A stretch of DNA of 23,070 bases from Bacteriovoracaceae bacterium UBA6200. Lineage in GTDB: Bacteria; Bdellovibrionota; Bacteriovoracia; Bacteriovoracales; Bacteriovoracaceae. The DNA is taken from assembly GCA_002422605.1 (NCBI GenBank), contig DISW01000004.1:1-23070 (forward strand), written 5' to 3'. The notes under the pieces were generated by a model that worked only from the letters and a program-made list of their open reading frames with translations, searched no databases and was not told the origin of the DNA. Made by a program: the position numbers and the translations under genes. Of this stretch, positions 1 through 6,907 are shown piece after piece (position 1 is the stretch's first letter; each line of letters begins with the position of its first letter).

Positions 1-37
1 GTGTTTCATCAACGATGTGTACCAGATTGGAGGTTAA
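1..37 (+). CDS. moaA: 3' end of a moaA-like gene (partial)
   Basis: Only the last 11 codons are present, reading ...FINDVYQIGG and a TAA at 35-37. MoaA, the radical-SAM GTP 3',8-cyclase of molybdenum cofactor synthesis, ends in a conserved Gly-Gly needed for activity, and a short tail of this form ending in IGG is typical. The next gene starts 2 bp after the stop and looks like moaC, the usual partner. The ribosome binding site for that gene (GGAGG at 29-33) lies inside these last codons. The identification rests on eleven residues plus context, so it is tentative. Confidence 0.5.
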   Translation, partial: CFINDVYQIGG

Positions 38-38
38 A

Positions 39-146
39 ATGTTGAGTCATGTTGATGAAGAAAATCGTCCTCAAATGGTGGATGTAGGACAAAAAAAAGA
101 ATCCCAGCGAGAAGGATATGAAAAATCCCGCAACCATTTGAAATAA
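39..146 (+). pseudogene. moaC: moaC 5' fragment, interrupted by the element
   Basis: ATG at 39 follows GGAGG with 5-nt spacing. The 35-codon product begins MLSHVDEENRPQMVDVGQKK, which matches the N-terminus of MoaC (cyclic pyranopterin monophosphate synthase: LSHVDE...PQMVDV.KK...R). After about residue 25 the family match is lost, and the frame ends at TAA 144-146. MoaC is normally about 160 aa, so roughly 80 percent is missing here. The integrase gene ends 42 bp further on, so the simplest reading is that the element inserted near codons 19-28 and pushed the rest of moaC to its far end. Whether a working MoaC is rebuilt there cannot be seen. Confidence 0.65.
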
Positions 147-187
147 TAAACTTCTTAAGTGCATGGTAACAAAAAGTAACCTCTCAC
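85..187. other. probable left attachment-site zone (attL)
   Basis: This interval runs from where the moaC reading frame stops resembling MoaC to the end of the integrase gene. Tyrosine-recombinase elements usually carry int next to one att site. No direct repeat of this sequence was found elsewhere in the window, so the core cannot be defined from here. The exact borders are an inference. Confidence 0.35.
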
Positions 188-1285
188 CTAGTTTTTAAAG
201 AGATTCACCACGTTCGCGAAGTTGTCCTGTTGAGGGAGCCTGATATTGAGTTCTTCAGTGACACCCTTAACATCATATCCGACCAATCTGAGATAAACCA
301 TAGTGGTCTTAAGCTGAGAGTGGCCAACAATGGCCATAACCTTGGCAACTGGAACACCCTGCAACATCAGTTGCGTGATAAAAGTTGCTCTTAAGTCATG
401 GAAGCGAATTGGAGTGATTCCGATTTCGTGGCAAAAGTCTTTGAGAATCTTAGACTGAATTCCTGCTTCCCAGTCTGGGTATCTCTCCAGGATAGGAGAA
501 GTAGGGGAGACAGCTTCAGACTTGAGATGTCTCAGAAAATTTTCTAGCTCACGAGAAATTGGGATTACGCGGTTAAGGGTACTCTTCGTTGGCCCCATCC
601 CATTTTTTCTGTTCCAGCTTTTATTAACTGAAATGAATCCACTTTCAAAATCAACATCAGTCCATTGGAGAGCATAAAGCTCGCCTGTTCTCATCCCTGT
701 GAGCAGGGCCAGAACCCAATGATTGTAAAAACGATGATTTCTTTTTTTTGCCTCAGCAAGGAGGGCGTGAATTTCAGTTTTGTTAAAAACAAGCTTTCTA
801 GTTTCTGGGACTTTGACCTTAACTACTTTAGCAGGGTTCTTTGCAAGAATTCCTTCTTCCACCGCCATCGCGAAAATTCTTTTAATCTGTTTGAGGATAC
901 TTTTACGGGTACTCATGCCAATGTTGTCTGTCTGATTGAAAATTAAATTGTGGATGTCGGCCCCTGTGATTTTTTCCAAACTCTTATCATCTAAAACAGG
1001 ATTGACCCATTTGTTGAAGTTCGCTTGGTAGCCAATCAAAGTGCTGTTTTTAAACTCAATTTTAATTCTCTCAAGACAAATTTTGACCCAATGGTTCCAA
1101 GTGTAGGTTTTTGGTGAGTCTCGTAATTTGTAGAGTTCTATTTTGAGACGAAGCTCTTCTCTTTTCGCAGCTGCGATGGACGAGATACCTCGCTTCTTTC
1201 TATTCACTTGTTTTCCATGAATGATAATTTTCGCATGAGCTTCGTAAAACGTTCTATTCTCTTGCGTGTAAGTACGAATGGCCAT
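188..1285 (-). CDS. Tyrosine recombinase / integrase of the element
   Basis: A 365-aa phage-type integrase that should catalyse insertion and excision. The N-terminal ~60 residues (IIHGKQVNRKKRG) fit an arm-type DNA-binding region, followed by a SAM-like core-binding domain at about 62-145 and a catalytic domain at about 168-340. The full catalytic set is visible: R199 (LLTGMRTGEL), K234 (PTKSTL), H296-x-x-R299 (HDLRATF), H322 (GHSQ) and nucleophile Y331 (MVYLRL). ATG at 1285 has AGGAGG upstream and lies 1 bp after the excisionase-like gene stop. It is the last gene of the minus-strand operon and abuts the moaC fragment, as expected for an integrase at an element end. Length is normal and there are no defects. 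Confidence 0.93.
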   Translation of the reverse strand: MAIRTYTQENRTFYEAHAKIIIHGKQVNRKKRGISSIAAAKREELRLKIELYKLRDSPKTYTWNHWVKICLERIKIEFKNSTLIGYQANFNKWVNPVLDDKSLEKITGADIHNLIFNQTDNIGMSTRKSILKQIKRIFAMAVEEGILAKNPAKVVKVKVPETRKLVFNKTEIHALLAEAKKRNHRFYNHWVLALLTGMRTGELYALQWTDVDFESGFISVNKSWNRKNGMGPTKSTLNRVIPISRELENFLRHLKSEAVSPTSPILERYPDWEAGIQSKILKDFCHEIGITPIRFHDLRATFITQLMLQGVPVAKVMAIVGHSQLKTTMVYLRLVGYDVKGVTEELNIRLPQQDNFANVVNLFKN

Positions 1286-1286
1286 A

Positions 1287-1571
1287 TTACGCCTCCTTTT
1301 TTATAAAAAGAGATTGTAATGCCATCGGAGTAAATCTCAGGTGTGCACCAAATTTGTGCGCTTCAATTTCACCGCGATGAACGCGAATTCTTAAAGCATT
1401 TGGACTAATTCCAAGATAAGCCGAAGCTTTCTTTGTTGTTAGCCATGGTGTGTTCTCGTCTTCTTTTTCGGCCCATATTTGATTTTCAAAGAGCACCTGA
1501 GAGGGAAGTTCCCTCTCAGAGTTAGTATTGTAGCCTTTGATACTCTTTTTGTAATGTTGTTTATCTACCAT
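1287..1571 (-). CDS. Excisionase-like helix-turn-helix protein
   Basis: A 94-aa protein whose C-terminal half (residues ~43-90: WLTTKKASAYLGISPNALRI, then HRGEIEAHKFGAHLRFT) is the winged-helix HTH_17/MerR-like excisionase domain that binds one DNA site. It lies directly upstream of the integrase with 1 bp between stop and start, the usual xis-int layout, so it probably sets recombination direction or controls int. The N-terminal ~40 residues are polar and unrecognised. It could instead be a plain transcriptional regulator; family alone does not decide this. Confidence 0.75.
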   Translation of the reverse strand: MVDKQHYKKSIKGYNTNSERELPSQVLFENQIWAEKEDENTPWLTTKKASAYLGISPNALRIRVHRGEIEAHKFGAHLRFTPMALQSLFIKKEA

Positions 1572-1593
1572 TCATTCTCCTGTTATTAAGTTG

Positions 1594-1896
1594 TTAGGAA
1601 AAAGTGAAGCCAATAAAATCCGCCTTAAATTCGGTGACGGATTTTTTCTCCCCCTCAGATGTGGTAAATTCTCGGACTTGGTTTTGGCCTCGCACAAAAA
1701 TGGGCAGACCTTTTTTTAAATAAAGGTTGCAGTGCTCAGCCTGCTTGCCCCAAACTTTCACTGTGTGCCAGTGAGGCCTTCCTTCAATTTCACTTTCCTC
1801 AGCGACAGTAAAATTACAAGTCGGTTCTTGCTTTTGGGTATAGCGAAGCTCTGGATTTTTACCAAGCCTTCCAAAAATAATTTTCTTTTCAGTCAT
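1594..1896 (-). CDS. ssb: Short single-stranded DNA-binding protein
   Basis: A 100-aa OB-fold SSB. The characteristic run is present: FGRLGKNPELRYT near the N-terminus, CNFTVAEES, HTVKVWGKQAEHCNLYLKKG and a final strand. It lacks the Gly/Pro-rich linker and acidic C-terminal tip of housekeeping SSBs, so it probably does not recruit replication partners as chromosomal SSB does. ATG at 1896 has GGAG 8 nt upstream. Many conjugative elements carry such a gene to coat transferred single strands and damp the SOS response; that role here is inferred from family and position between the transfer genes and xis-int. Confidence 0.85.
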   Translation of the reverse strand: MTEKKIIFGRLGKNPELRYTQKQEPTCNFTVAEESEIEGRPHWHTVKVWGKQAEHCNLYLKKGLPIFVRGQNQVREFTTSEGEKKSVTEFKADFIGFTFS

Positions 1897-1907
1897 CTGT
1901 CGATCTC

Positions 1908-2354
1908 CTAGTTGATACCAAGCTTCTTTACGAGAAATTCTTCAAGGGTAAGCTTAGTCTCAGATTTTTTGTTGTACTCATCCAAGGCGCGTTCGACCTT
2001 TTCCATTCCTGTGAGGCTGTTCTCCTGAATTTTCTCGATGTCCTTGGCCGTGAGTTTAGGAAGGGCCATGAGGACAAGGTCTTTCAGGATAATTTCTTTG
2101 CCATAGGATTTGGAATTGGCCTGAGCTAGCAGATTTAAAATCATTTCTTTGCTCTCTGAATCTTTGCTAACATCAATAAAAAACTTGTTCTGTTCTTTAT
2201 TTGAATTGATTTCTTCACTCATTTCCTTTTTCTTCCTGCCTTTATTTTTAATTATCTCTTCCTCCATAGATGCTTCCTCCTTCCCCATGTCTTTTCCCCT
2301 TGCTAAACTTATATATTTTTTCCCTTTCTCTATTTCCATGATTTCTTTATCCAC
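1908..2354 (-). CDS. Charged 148-aa protein of unknown function
   Basis: Not recognised. The start is GTG at 2354, supported by GGAGGAG ending 6 nt upstream. The first ~60 residues are very rich in Lys and Glu and probably disordered. The C-terminal ~90 residues look folded and helical (ILKDLVLMALPKLTAKDIEK ... KLTLEEFLVKKLGIN), with no membrane segment or signal peptide. It begins just downstream of the long palindrome at 2376-2494 and upstream of ssb. A small charged protein beside a candidate transfer origin could be a relaxosome accessory protein, but nothing in the sequence proves DNA binding. Confidence 0.7.
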   Translation of the reverse strand: MDKEIMEIEKGKKYISLARGKDMGKEEASMEEEIIKNKGRKKKEMSEEINSNKEQNKFFIDVSKDSESKEMILNLLAQANSKSYGKEIILKDLVLMALPKLTAKDIEKIQENSLTGMEKVERALDEYNKKSETKLTLEEFLVKKLGIN

Positions 2355-2555
2355 TCAAACTCCTCCTTCCTTTAACCCCAACCTTGCGAATTGTACTTTT
2401 GCCGACCAAAACTGACCTCCTTCTCGAAACAACGTTGAGAGGGGGAGGTCAGTTTTGGGGAGGCAAATTCCTTTTTGAATTCGCATGGTTGGGGAGAAGA
2501 AAAAATGAACCCTGCTCATTTGTGTCTGGCATTTAGCAGTCGTTTTATCAATCAT
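2355..2555 (-). CDS. Possible 66-aa ORF across the palindrome (doubtful)
   Basis: The frame starts at ATG 2555, overlapping the stop of the Replic_Relax gene as ATGA, with GGAG 6 nt upstream, and stops immediately before the GTG of the next gene. That gives plausible translational coupling. Most of it encodes the arms of the 119-bp inverted repeat, and the predicted peptide has no recognisable domain, so the frame may be open by chance. If translated, ribosomes would melt the hairpin in the mRNA, so a leader-like regulatory role is possible. Confidence 0.25.
   Translation of the reverse strand: MIDKTTAKCQTQMSRVHFFFSPTMRIQKGICLPKTDLPLSTLFREGGQFWSAKVQFARLGLKEGGV
2376..2494. repeat. Long multi-part inverted repeat; candidate oriT or attenuator
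   Basis: Nested complementary arms read on the plus strand: CCCCAACC 2376-2383 with GGTTGGGG 2487-2494; TGCGAATT 2385-2392 with AATTCGCA 2478-2485; TTTGCC 2398-2403 with GGCAAA 2462-2467; CCAAAACTGACCTCC 2406-2420 with GGAGGTCAGTTTTGG 2444-2458; then CTC/GAG (2423-2425 with 2439-2441) near the loop. About 40 base pairs form in 119 bp, with only small mismatched bulges and one larger asymmetric loop. It sits between the Replic_Relax gene and the 148-aa gene. There is no T-run after either arm, so it is not an ordinary intrinsic terminator. Such a palindrome beside mobilisation genes fits an origin of transfer; an mRNA hairpin separating transfer from integration genes is the alternative. Confidence 0.6.
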
Positions 2556-3307
2556 TTGTCACTCCTTTTTTTTCCAAATATGGAATCCAGTGTGGTCTGT
2601 TTTCCGAGATAAAAAATTTCAAGTTCCTGTAGTTTTCTTTTGTGGCCGATCATTCGAGGTGCATATCCGAGAATAAATCGCGCTTCATGACTTCTCCGGC
2701 CTTGCTCAAATTGTGGCTGCTGAATTGTTTTGTAGATGAATCGTTTATAGGCCTCAAACGTGGGCCTATCGTTGAAAACATAGAAGATAAAATCAAAGAC
2801 ATCATTTCTTAGATAATCTTCAACTTTGTTTTGCACTCTTGTTTTTGATTTGCGGGTGATTTCGACTTCTAGTGCCATCTTAAAAGGTTTTCCCTGATTT
2901 TTGCCTTCAAGGATAGCATCGGGAAGTCTTCTAATTCCTGAATCGTAAGCTTCACCAATAATCTCGTGGGGAAGTCTGACGAAATCAAAAATTTCCCAAG
3001 TCAGAATCTCAAAGCAAAGCATTGTGATGATAGACTCGTGGATAAGACTCTCTTCTTGAAATCCGTTAAATCTCTGCGAAGTCAGATTTGCCAATTCAGG
3101 TGTTGGTGTTACGATCTTTGAGATTCCATTAAAGTTGGTCGCTTTAATGAGTTGCCGATCTTGAAGATTACGGATGACTCGATAGAAACTGGTTTTATTT
3201 CCCCGATAGTCCGACATTTCCTGAAGAAGGTTTAATGGGATGGCCCGCCATCTAACGACCTGAGATAAAATGTCTTGATAGTATTCCAGCGAATAGTCCA
3301 CGATCAT
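2552..3307 (-). CDS. Replic_Relax-type protein (winged helix plus nuclease-like fold)
   Basis: A 251-aa cytosolic protein resembling the replication-relaxation family of mobile elements. The N-terminal ~75 residues look like a winged helix (RGNKTSFYRVIRNLQDRQLI). The middle carries a PD-(D/E)XK-like signature: RRLPDAILEG at ~133-142, then ALEVEITRKSK about 15 residues later, giving P-D ... E-x-E ... K. It overlaps the coupling-ATPase stop as ATGA (start 3307, GGAGG upstream), and the long palindrome follows it directly. No HUH-type relaxase is present in the window, so this is the best candidate for a DNA-processing function at the transfer origin. Family members are poorly characterised; catalytic activity is inferred from the motif only. 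Confidence 0.7.
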   Translation of the reverse strand: MIVDYSLEYYQDILSQVVRWRAIPLNLLQEMSDYRGNKTSFYRVIRNLQDRQLIKATNFNGISKIVTPTPELANLTSQRFNGFQEESLIHESIITMLCFEILTWEIFDFVRLPHEIIGEAYDSGIRRLPDAILEGKNQGKPFKMALEVEITRKSKTRVQNKVEDYLRNDVFDFIFYVFNDRPTFEAYKRFIYKTIQQPQFEQGRRSHEARFILGYAPRMIGHKRKLQELEIFYLGKQTTLDSIFGKKRSDK

Positions 3308-4728
3308 GCTTGACCTCCTAGTGTCATGTAGTTGGTTCTTTCTTTTTTAGCTTCCTCCTTGTTTTGTTGAGTTGCCTTAGCATTGCGGATATTTAAGAGA
3401 TGTACGTCTTTTGGATTCATTGTTAAGAGAATTGATTGACCGACATGAAGGGACTTTAAAATTTCAGGATGGCAGATAAATTCATAGGCCTCTCTTAAGC
3501 TGCCTTTTCCTGACTCCGCTCCACTTTCGGTCATAACTGTCTTCTTTTCAGTAATGTGCGTTCCAAAAATACTGGCAAGCTTTTCCGCGTTCTCTGCATC
3601 CAATTGGCGTTGAACAAACCAAGTCGAAAAAGATTCCATGAGCTGTTTCATCAACGTGGAGGAGCCTCCAATCATTTCCATGTCGGAGTAGGATTGAGTG
3701 GCGATGGTAAGACAAACTCCGCTTGATCTTGCCTTATTTGCAAGATCAATGAAGTCTGAGAAAAGCACACTTGCGGCCTCGTCAATGAAAACGCCGATGG
3801 ATCTTTTGATGGCCTCTCGTTGGTCATCAAAACGGATTCCTATGTTATGGGCCAGGATTTGCAGCTCGCTGACAAACATTTTACCTATAGTTTGTGAGAG
3901 AGTTTGATAACCCATGGTGGAAATTCCAATATAAACGCAATAACCTTGCTCCCACGCTTTTGCGAGATTCATGGTGTCCTCTTCGTGTTCAGCATCAAAG
4001 AGATGACCAAAAATCGAATGAACAAGAAGATGGAGCTGGGTCCTAAGTCCTTTGGTTTCCTCTGTGGCGTGTTTGGCCTCAAGTTCTTTATATATTTCCT
4101 TAAGACCGAATTTCTGTTTGGAGGCGTAAAGATAATCTAAAGCTTTCTTTAGTGCTTCTCTAGAGCAGTTGAGATAATACTCATTGGGTGAGTCTCCCCA
4201 ATTGAAAGAGCGCATCAACATGATCAGGGCCTGATCTGCGTTCATAGAAGAAAAGCAGTTGAACTTCATTCGTTCGGGACTGTGCTCAGAAAAGATGGCA
4301 CATTTTCGATTGTAACTTTTGCATAGAGATTTAAAATCCTTAATGGCCTCCTTTGTTCCCTTGGGGTCAATGAAAATAATTGGGCGACCGTTTTTTAGGT
4401 TATCTTCCATTAGGATATTAAGAAGGTTTGATTTTCCCCAGCCAGATGCTCCAATAATAAAGGTATGGAGTTCAGGCGTAAGATAACTGAGCTTGTAAGG
4501 TGCGTCCTGGTTGATTGAGTGACCAAGTGTCTCAGGCCCCGTGACTTGGGTTTGGTCAAACAACATTTCGAACTCAACTTTCATAGGATGCTTACTTTTG
4601 TCTCCTGTTGCCGTTTTCTGAAAGCTATTACCTAGATGTGTGGCCCCTTTTTCTACGAAGAGGTGCATGATCTCGATAAATCCTTCCATCAAAGGAGTAA
4701 AGAGATCCGAATTATTATTTTTACTCAA
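3304..4728 (-). CDS. Type IV coupling protein (VirD4/TraD-like ATPase)
   Basis: This should deliver the DNA-protein substrate to the transfer channel. Numbered from the TTG start: Walker A GASGWGKS at ~93-100, the coupling-protein motif IFIDPKGTKE at ~118-127, Walker B GVFIDEAAS at ~312-320, then LANKARSSGVCLTIATQSYS, typical of TraD/VirD4. I prefer TTG at 4728, with GGGAGG 6 nt upstream and an 8-bp overlap with the preceding gene; an in-frame ATG at 4776 would add 16 residues and overlap by 56 bp. At about 474 aa it is shorter than VirD4/TraD, and no N-terminal membrane helices are visible, so it must reach the membrane through partners. Confidence 0.88.
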   Translation of the reverse strand: MSKNNNSDLFTPLMEGFIEIMHLFVEKGATHLGNSFQKTATGDKSKHPMKVEFEMLFDQTQVTGPETLGHSINQDAPYKLSYLTPELHTFIIGASGWGKSNLLNILMEDNLKNGRPIIFIDPKGTKEAIKDFKSLCKSYNRKCAIFSEHSPERMKFNCFSSMNADQALIMLMRSFNWGDSPNEYYLNCSREALKKALDYLYASKQKFGLKEIYKELEAKHATEETKGLRTQLHLLVHSIFGHLFDAEHEEDTMNLAKAWEQGYCVYIGISTMGYQTLSQTIGKMFVSELQILAHNIGIRFDDQREAIKRSIGVFIDEAASVLFSDFIDLANKARSSGVCLTIATQSYSDMEMIGGSSTLMKQLMESFSTWFVQRQLDAENAEKLASIFGTHITEKKTVMTESGAESGKGSLREAYEFICHPEILKSLHVGQSILLTMNPKDVHLLNIRNAKATQQNKEEAKKERTNYMTLGGQA

Positions 4729-5212
4729 AGCTAACCTCCCAGGCCTTGTGTGCCTCGACAGTAATTGTTTTCCCATTTTTAAGTTCTTCGACTCGCTCAG
4801 GAATGACGTGCTCGATAATGTAGGGATTCTTTACCCTGCCTTTAAGGTGAATCGGCAGAGGACCAGTTTCTACTCTGTACTTTCTGGAGTCTGATGGGAT
4901 GACAATGGCCTCGTTCATCTTCTTGTCTTTTGAAAGTGGTCCTTCTCCTGAAGGTAAAATCATTGAAGGAAGTTCTCTGTTCTCAGGATCATCCATGTGG
5001 AAGAAATATCCAATGGCAGCACCCCCTAAAGCTCCAAGACTTCCCCAAACGGCGGTATTTGGCATTCTTGATTCAGGGTCAGGGCTTAGTGTATTTCCTG
5101 CTGCGGCCCCGATGGCCGCTCCCGCAAGGCCTCCATAAAAAACGGACTTTTTCAGAGAAGAGCATGCCGAAAGGAGAAATAAGCTGAGACAGACAAAAAA
5201 ATAATTTTTCAT
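4721..5212 (-). CDS. Glycine-zipper lipoprotein in the VirB7/TraV position
   Basis: A 163-aa protein with a signal peptide and lipobox LLSAC (Cys17), so it should be an outer-membrane or periplasm-facing lipoprotein. Two glycine-zipper stretches follow (GGLAGAAIGAAAGN ~28-41 and GSLGALGGAAIGYFF ~57-71), which in other proteins promote insertion or oligomerisation in membranes. The C-terminal half is hydrophilic. It overlaps the VirB10-like gene as ATGA and precedes the coupling ATPase. By position it corresponds to VirB7/TraV, the lipoprotein of the outer-membrane core complex, but I see no clear TraV family signature, so homology is unproven. Confidence 0.75.
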   Translation of the reverse strand: MKNYFFVCLSLFLLSACSSLKKSVFYGGLAGAAIGAAAGNTLSPDPESRMPNTAVWGSLGALGGAAIGYFFHMDDPENRELPSMILPSGEGPLSKDKKMNEAIVIPSDSRKYRVETGPLPIHLKGRVKNPYIIEHVIPERVEELKNGKTITVEAHKAWEVSFE

Positions 5213-5979
5213 AGTTTGAACCTCTCATGAAAATAGACCAAGACCTCTTTGCCAGCTTCGACATAGACCTTGGGTTCCTTGTTTTGCATTTCAGAGTTCA
5301 TCAGATTGTTGATTTCATCTGTTGCTCCAAGTGCCCCGTTGAGTAGACGATTTTTGGAGGTGTTCGCCGTTATTTCACCTAAGGGAGTGCCTAGGCGTTC
5401 AGTTTGAAGTTCAATCATTCCCCGTGCAAACGATGTGGCCACTGTGGCCGCAACAAATTCTTCTTTGCCGGTATAGTAATAATCTGCCTTGAGTCCACTT
5501 GACCCATCTGGATTAAGAAGACTAACTTGGACCTCAAACTCTTTGTCTTCGTCGGGAATAATTAGGCGATTGCAAGCAGCGACGACTCGTTTATATTTCG
5601 TCACTCCGGTGCATGAAAACTTCGTTCCACGAGGTAGTCCTTGATTCTCTTTCACCTGAACGAGAAGAGGTGATTCAAGATTTGTTGAGACAATTGAGTT
5701 TAATAGGATTCCTCTAAAAACCGTCCCTGTCCTAAAGTCAAAGTGACTTGTAAAATCCCAAATGGCTGGCTTTTGCTGATGAATTCCTAGGGCCTCATTA
5801 ATTTTTTTGTTTTGTTCTTCAAGACGAAGAAGGGCACTATCAACCTGACGACCTTGAGGACGAGCTGCTTTGATCTGTGCCTTGGGAAGAACTTTTATCC
5901 TCGGTGGCAGGATTTTGAGTTGTGAATCTTCGGCCCAGCATAAACTGCTGATAAAAAATAGTAATAATGTCTTTTTCAT
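5209..5979 (-). CDS. VirB10/TraB-like core-complex protein
   Basis: A 256-aa secreted protein (signal peptide MKKTLLLFFISSLCWA). After a short charged linker it has the VirB10/TrbI C-terminal beta-barrel pattern: GTVFRGILLNSIVSTNLESP, QGLPRGTKFSCTG, LNPDGSSGLKADYYYTGKEE, and a closing AGKEVLVYFHERF. In the family this domain forms the outer-membrane pore of the type IV secretion channel. It is much shorter than TraB (~475 aa) or VirB10 (~380 aa): the inner-membrane anchor and long Pro-rich stalk are missing and replaced by a cleavable-looking signal. Neighbours on both sides are the expected VirB9/TraK-like and lipoprotein genes. Confidence 0.8.
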   Translation of the reverse strand: MKKTLLLFFISSLCWAEDSQLKILPPRIKVLPKAQIKAARPQGRQVDSALLRLEEQNKKINEALGIHQQKPAIWDFTSHFDFRTGTVFRGILLNSIVSTNLESPLLVQVKENQGLPRGTKFSCTGVTKYKRVVAACNRLIIPDEDKEFEVQVSLLNPDGSSGLKADYYYTGKEEFVAATVATSFARGMIELQTERLGTPLGEITANTSKNRLLNGALGATDEINNLMNSEMQNKEPKVYVEAGKEVLVYFHERFKL

Positions 5980-5981
5980 AA

Positions 5982-6449
5982 TTAGTTTAGTACCCGTTTC
6001 CCGTTGATGAAAAGTGGTACTCCTTTAGAAAAATGATCTTCTCTCTTCACTTCATAATCATTAACAGTGAGTGGCCCATCCCGCTTGCTCTGGACAAGAA
6101 TGGATGAATCACCTTCAAGAATGCGGAAATCTGAAGTCTCTAGTTTTTTGACAAAAGTCTTATTAATGGCCCCAGGATAGACATAAACAAAAGTATGGTG
6201 ACCTTTTTCAACAGGACGGACTTTAAACTGAAAGTGCTGTTCTTTCGTGATGACAACCATGTTTGTCTCAGCAATTTCCTTGAGAGGCTGGATAACCAGA
6301 ATTTTTTGATTATTAGAACGGTTGAGAGCAAAATCACCATTCTTTCCTGCACTCACATATTCAATAGGCTCCTGAAAAACTAAAGTTGTAGGGGAGCTAA
6401 GTGATAAAAAAAGATAGGCTATGCTCTTGGTCAGAATATAAAAATCCAT
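5982..6449 (-). CDS. VirB9/TraK-like core-complex protein
   Basis: A 155-aa protein with an N-terminal hydrophobic segment (residues ~5-25) that is probably an export signal. The pattern EPIEYVSAGKNGDFALN ... KILVIQPLKEIAETNMVVIT followed by an FQFKV strand matches the N-terminal beta domain of VirB9/TrbG/TraK. The C-terminal OMP-contacting domain seems reduced: family proteins run 240-290 aa. Its ATG overlaps the stop of the VirB8-like gene by one base (TGATG), and the VirB10-like gene starts 2 bp after its own stop, the canonical 8-9-10 order. Assignment is from sequence pattern plus order. Confidence 0.72.
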   Translation of the reverse strand: MDFYILTKSIAYLFLSLSSPTTLVFQEPIEYVSAGKNGDFALNRSNNQKILVIQPLKEIAETNMVVITKEQHFQFKVRPVEKGHHTFVYVYPGAINKTFVKKLETSDFRILEGDSSILVQSKRDGPLTVNDYEVKREDHFSKGVPLFINGKRVLN

Positions 6450-6907
6450 CAGTTATTCTCCTTATCGAAAAGTTCATGCTCTGTGACCTTGGTCACGATG
6501 TAATAGAAAGGATATTGACCTGAATTATCGAGGTAAAAGTCAAAAGCGCGAAGATGCTCACCACGAATGAGTACTTTGCAGGATTCCTCTGTGCTCCATA
6601 TACCCTTTATCTGCTCTTTTCCTGAGATATAAAGGGCCGCATAATTGTCTCTTGTAACTAGTTCAAAAAGGCCTTCCTCCATAAGCTTGGGAGAAAGCTT
6701 CTTCTCGATCATTTGAGACATGACGGCAGAGCAAAATTCTCTTTTTGGCGCTTCACTGGTTATGTAGGGAGAACTTACAAAAAACTCCCTTTGATTAGTG
6801 ACATAAATTAGTAGGCTTCCCATTGTAAGAAAGATCAATAAGATAATTTGAAGACTCCATCTTTTAGAACCTTCTAAGACTTTGTCCTTATAAAAAGCGT
6901 TTCTCAT
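6449..6907 (-). CDS. VirB8/TraE-like inner-membrane protein
   Basis: A 152-aa protein with a short cytosolic N-terminus, one transmembrane segment (~18-36, LQIILLIFLTMGSLLIYVTN) and a periplasmic domain, the topology of VirB8/TraE, which joins the inner-membrane part of the channel to the core complex. Sequence similarity to these families is weak; the call rests on topology, size and position just before the VirB9- and VirB10-like genes. ATG at 6907 has GGAG 7 nt upstream and overlaps the VirB6-like gene by 20 bp. Confidence 0.6.
   Translation of the reverse strand: MRNAFYKDKVLEGSKRWSLQIILLIFLTMGSLLIYVTNQREFFVSSPYITSEAPKREFCSAVMSQMIEKKLSPKLMEEGLFELVTRDNYAALYISGKEQIKGIWSTEESCKVLIRGEHLRAFDFYLDNSGQYPFYYIVTKVTEHELFDKENN

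Noticed and set aside
665..946. Plus-strand 93-codon open frame inside the integrase gene
   Set aside because: It is antisense to a well-supported integrase with all catalytic residues, has no recognisable domain and no ribosome site.
4899..5187. Plus-strand open frames opposite the glycine-zipper lipoprotein
   Set aside because: They are antisense shadows of a gene with a signal peptide, lipobox and operon overlaps.
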